Source of the DNA: Pseudomonadota bacterium
GTDB lineage: Bacteria; Desulfobacterota; Syntrophia; Syntrophales; UBA5619
NCBI GenBank assembly: GCA_018827585.1
Contig: JAHJXP010000045.1
Location: 1-18,107 of the forward strand
Length of the DNA: 18,107 nt
Direction of reading: 5' to 3'
Made by a program: the position numbers and the translations under genes. Below, piece by piece: positions 15,369-18,107 of this stretch. Positions within the stretch are counted from its first letter, which is position 1; each line of letters starts with the position of its first letter. Below the pieces are notes generated by a model. The model was not told the origin of the DNA, made no database searches, and was given only the letters and a program-made list of their open reading frames with translations.

Positions 15369-15445
15369 GGCGGTGTAGCTCAGCCGGTTAGAGCATACGG
15401 CTCATATCCGTAGTGTCCGGGGTTCGATTCCCTGCACCGCCACCA
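15369..15445 (+). tRNA. tRNA-Met (CAU), elongator type
   Basis: This is a 77-nt cloverleaf with encoded CCA. The acceptor GGCGGTG pairs with CACCGCC, the discriminator base is A, the D arm is GCTC...GAGC, and the anticodon arm TACGG-CTCATAT-CCGTA has CAT at 15403-15405. The variable region is GTGTC and the T arm CGGGG-TTCGATT-CCCTG (the last pair of the T stem is not Watson-Crick on one side). The G1-C72 pair excludes initiator tRNA. CAU could also be an Ile2 tRNA modified with lysidine, but the overall sequence resembles elongator Met tRNAs. Confidence 0.93.
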
Positions 15446-15451
15446 TACATC

Positions 15452-15487
15452 GCGAAAGCCCGGTCGAAAGCCGGGCTTTCGCCTTTT
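15452..15487 (+). terminator. Intrinsic terminator of the tRNA-Met gene
   Basis: GCGAAAGCCCGG (15452-15463) pairs perfectly over 12 bp with CCGGGCTTTCGC (15471-15482) around a 7-nt loop. CTTTT follows. It lies 6 nt after the tRNA CCA end. The U run is short, but the stem is strong. Confidence 0.8.
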
Positions 15488-15517
15488 GAACGGAGACCAT
15501 GAAAATCCGCCCCTTTG

Positions 15518-15570
15518 TCATTCCGGGCTTAACCCCGTATCAAGTACGGGGCAGGCTCCGGAATCCGGGA
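15518..15570. repeat. REP-like dispersed palindrome
   Basis: A nested palindrome has outer arms ATTCCGG (15520-15526) and CCGGAAT (15558-15564). The inner stem is CCCCGTA (15533-15539) with TACGGGG (15545-15551) around TCAAG. Such GTCATTCCGGG...CCGGAATCC sequences recur as dispersed repeats in many proteobacterial genomes (from memory). It lies in the non-coding 174 bp between the tRNA terminator and the hydrolase gene. Confidence 0.6.
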
Positions 15571-15661
15571 ATAATCTAAAAAAGTTAGTTCTTGCTTCCA
15601 CGGGAATGGGGAGCACGCTGTCTATAGGAAATTTTTCAACGGTCTCGAATGGTGATGCTCA

Positions 15662-16639
15662 ATGGAGGACCACTTCAAACCGGCCTGGTGGGCAAGTAGC
15701 CAGCATCTCCAGACGATATTCGGAAGCCTGGGCCTCCGTATCCGGGGACCAAACGAAATGGCCTCGGCGGCGCGGGAGATGATCGTCGACGGCGGCAACG
15801 GCGTCAGACTGCTCGGCTATCATTCCCGGCAGCCTTTGCAACCGGTGAAGGGCCTCATTATCCTCCTGCACGGATGGGAAGGCAGCGCGGACTCCACCTA
15901 TATCCTCTCAACAGGGCGCTTTTTCTACCGCCGGGGATACGACATCTTCCGTCTGAACCTCCGGGACCACGGCGGAAGCCATCACCTCAACACGGAACTT
16001 TTCCACGGCGCCCTGACGAAAGAGACCGCCCATGCAGTAAGCCGCGTCGCCCGCCTGAGCGAGGGACGTCCCTGCTATCTCGTCGGATATTCCCTGGGGG
16101 GAAATTTCGCCCTCCGGATCGCGCTTCGTCAAGCGGATACCCCGATCGACAATCTGCGGCAGGTCTTCTGCATCAGCCCCGCTCTCGATCCCTACAAATC
16201 GACCCTGGCCATCGATGCCGGACTCCCCGTCTACCGCCGTTATTTCATGGCCAAGTGGAAGCGCTCTCTCCGCGCCAAGCAGCGCTGTTTTCCCGCCCTC
16301 TATGACTTTGACGCAATCCTCCATCACACCACCTGCATGGGGCTGACCGAGGCCATCATGCCCTATTACACCGAGTTCGGCGGTTACCGCGACTATTTCC
16401 GGCTTTACACCCTGACGGGAGATCGCCTCGCCCCCCTTGCCATGCCGGCGACGATCTTCGCCTCCGCCGACGATCCCGTCGTTCCCGCGGAAGATTATCG
16501 CAATCTGTCCGCCAACGGTTTTCTCAGGATCTCCCTTCAGCAGCGCGGCGGACATTGCGGATTTCTGGACCCCTTCCCCCACGGATGCTGGCATGAAAGG
16601 CAAATCGCCGAAACCCTGGCTCTCGCGGAGGAGAGATGA
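15662..16639 (+). CDS. YheT-like alpha/beta hydrolase
   Basis: This is an alpha/beta-hydrolase-fold protein of 325 residues, resembling the YheT/ABHD (COG0429) esterase group whose members start with a ...SSQHLQTIFGSL-type segment, here residues 12-23. The oxyanion region is ILLHGWEGS (67-75). The nucleophile is Ser144 in GYSLGGN, the acid probably Asp270 or Asp271 in SADDPVVP, and the base His298 in GGHCGF, so the triad is intact. RLNLRDHGGS (97-106) is another group hallmark. There is no signal peptide, so it is probably cytoplasmic. The substrate is unknown; short acyl or thioester esters are usual guesses. The ATG at 15662 lacks a clear ribosome site. The stop overlaps the Nudix gene start by 4 bp, and the two are likely co-translated. 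Confidence 0.88.
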   Translation: MEDHFKPAWWASSQHLQTIFGSLGLRIRGPNEMASAAREMIVDGGNGVRLLGYHSRQPLQPVKGLIILLHGWEGSADSTYILSTGRFFYRRGYDIFRLNLRDHGGSHHLNTELFHGALTKETAHAVSRVARLSEGRPCYLVGYSLGGNFALRIALRQADTPIDNLRQVFCISPALDPYKSTLAIDAGLPVYRRYFMAKWKRSLRAKQRCFPALYDFDAILHHTTCMGLTEAIMPYYTEFGGYRDYFRLYTLTGDRLAPLAMPATIFASADDPVVPAEDYRNLSANGFLRISLQQRGGHCGFLDPFPHGCWHERQIAETLALAEER

Positions 16640-17478
16640 GCGGCCTGTCGGAGGTCCCCGGCCTCCTGGGATGCCGGGAAGAATTTCTGGCGCGGGCGAT
16701 CGAAAGACTCGGTACGTATCCTTCCGATTTTCAAGAAACCTTGCAGCGGATCGCCGGCGACGGCGAAGGTTCAGCCTTTGCCCGCCGCGCCGCGGGCGTC
16801 CTGCTCCCCCTCGTCTTTCGCGGGTCTTCATCCGGGGGACAGTTTTATTTTCAACTTATCAAGCGCTCGCCCCATGTCCCGCAACCGGGAGACCTGAGCT
16901 GTCCCGGGGGCGTTCTCAACCCTTTTGGGGACGGCGTTCTCAGGCTTCTGACGGTCTACGGGCCCTTTCCGATCCTTCGCGGAGCGGCGCGCAGACATCT
17001 CTTCAACCGGGACCGTCAGACCTTCCGGAGCATCACCCTTTTTCTGACGAACGCCCTGCGCGAATCCTGGGAGGAGATCAGGCTTTCCCCCCGGCAAGTC
17101 CGGTTCCTTGGTCCCCTCCCCGCTTACAACCTTGCCCTCTTCCGCCGGACGATTTTTCCTCTTGCCGGCTATGTGGAAAGCCCCGGGGTTCTCCGCCCGA
17201 ACGGCGAGGTCGAAAAGATCGTGGAAATCCCTCTGGCCTCCTTTTATCGGGAGGATCTTGTCGGCCGTCTCACTATCGATTCGGCGGAGCAGACCGAACC
17301 GGACGAGGGCAGAGCCGATAAGTTGCCGTGCCTCATCCACCGCGACGCCGGCGGCGGGGAGGAGGTCCTCTGGGGGGCGACCTTCAACATCGCCGTCCGC
17401 TTTCTTGAGATCGCGCTGGATTACCGCCTGCCGGAATGGAGAAAGAACCCTGTCATCCGTAGAACCCTCTTCTCTTAA
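16636..17478 (+). CDS. Nudix hydrolase, CoA-pyrophosphatase-like, with an insertion in the Nudix region
   Basis: Nudix enzymes cleave nucleoside diphosphates linked to another group. The 280-residue protein has the order seen in CoA pyrophosphatases: FQLIKRSPHVPQPGDLSCPGG at about 72-92, then a RExxEE helix, ALRESWEEIRL at 140-150, then FLGPLPAYNL and FPLAGYV. Glu143, Glu146 and Glu147 would bind metal. In a standard Nudix box the RE pair follows the GG by roughly 15-20 residues; here the gap is about 50 because of LRLLTVYGPFPILRGAARRH and more. The EEIRL end also departs from EExGU. The substrate is therefore uncertain; CoA derivatives are the best guess. It has its own ATG in the hydrolase stop (ATGA) with GAGGAGAG upstream. 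Confidence 0.8.
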   Translation: MSGLSEVPGLLGCREEFLARAIERLGTYPSDFQETLQRIAGDGEGSAFARRAAGVLLPLVFRGSSSGGQFYFQLIKRSPHVPQPGDLSCPGGVLNPFGDGVLRLLTVYGPFPILRGAARRHLFNRDRQTFRSITLFLTNALRESWEEIRLSPRQVRFLGPLPAYNLALFRRTIFPLAGYVESPGVLRPNGEVEKIVEIPLASFYREDLVGRLTIDSAEQTEPDEGRADKLPCLIHRDAGGGEEVLWGATFNIAVRFLEIALDYRLPEWRKNPVIRRTLFS

Positions 17479-17503
17479 TTGGTCGGCAACCTGCTGACCA
17501 ATT
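17477..17503. repeat. Inverted repeat at the end of the Nudix gene
   Basis: AATTGGTC (17477-17484) and GACCAATT (17496-17503) pair perfectly around 11 nt, starting within the Nudix stop codon. No U run follows, so it is a poor intrinsic terminator. The right arm overlaps the first recognisable codons of the DUF1016 remnant. It may be an insertion or recombination scar. Confidence 0.35.
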
Positions 17504-17879
17504 ACCCTGGTTTCATATCGTGGTTCTCCTGACCAAGCTCACGGCGCAGCAGGAACGGGAATTCTACGCTGTCAAGGCGATTGAACACGGATGGTCCCGA
17601 AATATCCTGATCATGCAGATCGAGGCCAGGTTATTTCATCGGGAAGGCAAAGCGATCACGAACTTCGAGAAACGGCTGCCTTCTCCTCAATCCGACTTCG
17701 CACAAGCCGCATTGAAGGACCCCTATTTGTTCGATTTTCTGGGTTTGTCCAAGGATGCGGCCGAACGCGATGTGGAACATGAACTGGTGGAACATATCAG
17801 CCGTTTTCTCCTTGAACTCGGCGCGGGTTTCGCTTTCGTCGGCCGCCAGATTCGACTTAGCGTGGGCGATGATGATTTT
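17487..17879 (+). pseudogene. DUF1016 (YhcG-like, PDDEXK nuclease) gene remnant, truncated at both ends
   Basis: The reading frame opens with QPADQLPWFHIVVLLTKL from about 17487. It continues with EFYAVKAIEHGWSRNILIMQ, GKAITNFEKRLPSPQSDFAQ, LKDPYLFDFLGL and ISRFLLELGAGFAFVGRQ. This is the well-known middle of DUF1016/YhcG proteins, PDDEXK-fold nucleases often found with restriction systems or mobile DNA. The N-terminal DUF1016_N half is missing because the Nudix gene ends there. After SVGDDDF (17879) the sequence departs before the expected DFYIDLLFY-like and VVIELK-like catalytic strands. No ribosome site precedes the GTG at 17520; in frame, translation could run on to 18032 through unrelated residues. 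It is almost certainly inactive, and a sign of past acquisition and decay. Confidence 0.8.
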
Positions 17880-18079
17880 TCCAAATGCCGGTACGCCGGC
17901 CCTTTCTTGCTACGGCCGATAGCATCTGGGACAAAACAGACTTCGGCCCGCTCCACACCGGCCGCTCTCTCCTTGCCGCTGGCAAGTAGCGCGGCATCCA
18001 TGTCAAGCGTAGCTGTATTTTTAGGTTTCTGAAAATTTGCAAATGCCGCTTGATCAAGCGGATAACGGATCCGCACCAA
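17880..18079 (-). mobile_element. Possible transposase fragment (IS1380-like?) at the window edge
   Basis: On the minus strand a frame from 18079 (TTG) reads FQKPKNTATLDMDAALLASG near its start. This resembles the stretch around the first catalytic Asp of IS1380-type DDE transposases, TLDxDAT. The frame is closed by a stop just upstream of 18079. Another minus frame (ATG at 18103, GADPLSA then stop) ends at about the same place, so the gene would be frameshifted. The residues after GKERA do not match the family to my eye. The fragment abuts the DUF1016 remnant at 17879/17880, as if an element had inserted and decayed. The identification is weak. Confidence 0.3.
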
Positions 18080-18107
18080 TTATAGGGTGCAAAACTTGAG
18101 CCATAAG

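Noticed and set aside
15486..15782. Plus-strand frame of 98 codons after the tRNA
   Set aside because: It crosses the REP-like palindrome and the start of the hydrolase gene in another frame, with no recognisable protein.
1..18107. CRISPR array, rRNA genes, prophage or integrase
   Set aside because: No regularly spaced direct repeats, rRNA-like blocks or phage/integrase protein motifs were seen. The repeats present are isolated inverted repeats.

Overview
The window looks like a chromosomal segment of a Gram-negative anaerobe of the former Deltaproteobacteria, most likely Syntrophales-like (Syntrophus/Smithella relatives). This placement is an inference. It rests on an LptF/LptG pair and a lipoprotein (outer membrane), moderately high GC, protein sequences that resemble that group from memory, and dispersed palindromic repeats of a style common there. 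Nearly all of the content is housekeeping. I see no phage, CRISPR array, defence island or biosynthetic cluster apart from a degraded nuclease gene at the right edge.

Layout. At 1-495 (minus) lies the 5' part of a periplasmic substrate-binding protein gene, frameshifted in a run of eight G and cut by the window edge. Positions 496-990 hold no convincing gene. At 991-3395 (plus) are lptF and lptG, overlapping by 4 bp. They converge on a long minus-strand block read from 9451 down to 3429: tsaD, a short DUF2062 membrane gene, rsmA/ksgA, an intrinsic terminator, panC, a dispersed inverted repeat, panD, a hairpin, a DUF502 membrane gene and ahcY. nadB (9584-11203, plus) diverges from tsaD. A 128-bp MITE-like element lies across the nadB stop codon. 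Next, purB and a coupled small lipoprotein gene lie on the minus strand (13284-11369). On the plus strand follow a secreted CsgG/FlgO-like + FG-GAP repeat protein (13544-15253), a tRNA-Met(CAU) with its own promoter and terminator, a YheT-like hydrolase overlapping a Nudix hydrolase, and a both-ends-truncated DUF1016 (YhcG-type PDDEXK) gene that runs into a possible transposase remnant.

How the genes work together. lptFG encode the membrane core of the lipopolysaccharide exporter. panC and panD supply pantothenate, hence CoA. nadB starts NAD synthesis. purB serves purine synthesis, ahcY recycles S-adenosylhomocysteine, and tsaD and rsmA modify tRNA and 16S rRNA. This is cofactor and translation housekeeping rather than one pathway.

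Most worth a second look: (i) a repeat whose 19-bp terminal inverted repeat encodes the last residues and stop of nadB, with a solo copy of the same end on the lptG stop; (ii) a terminator only 19 nt upstream of panC; (iii) the frameshifted binding protein; (iv) a Nudix protein with a large insertion in its signature; (v) a DUF2062 protein that seems to have lost its middle; and (vi) the nuclease remnant/IS junction at the right edge. I did not find a clearly new multi-gene system.
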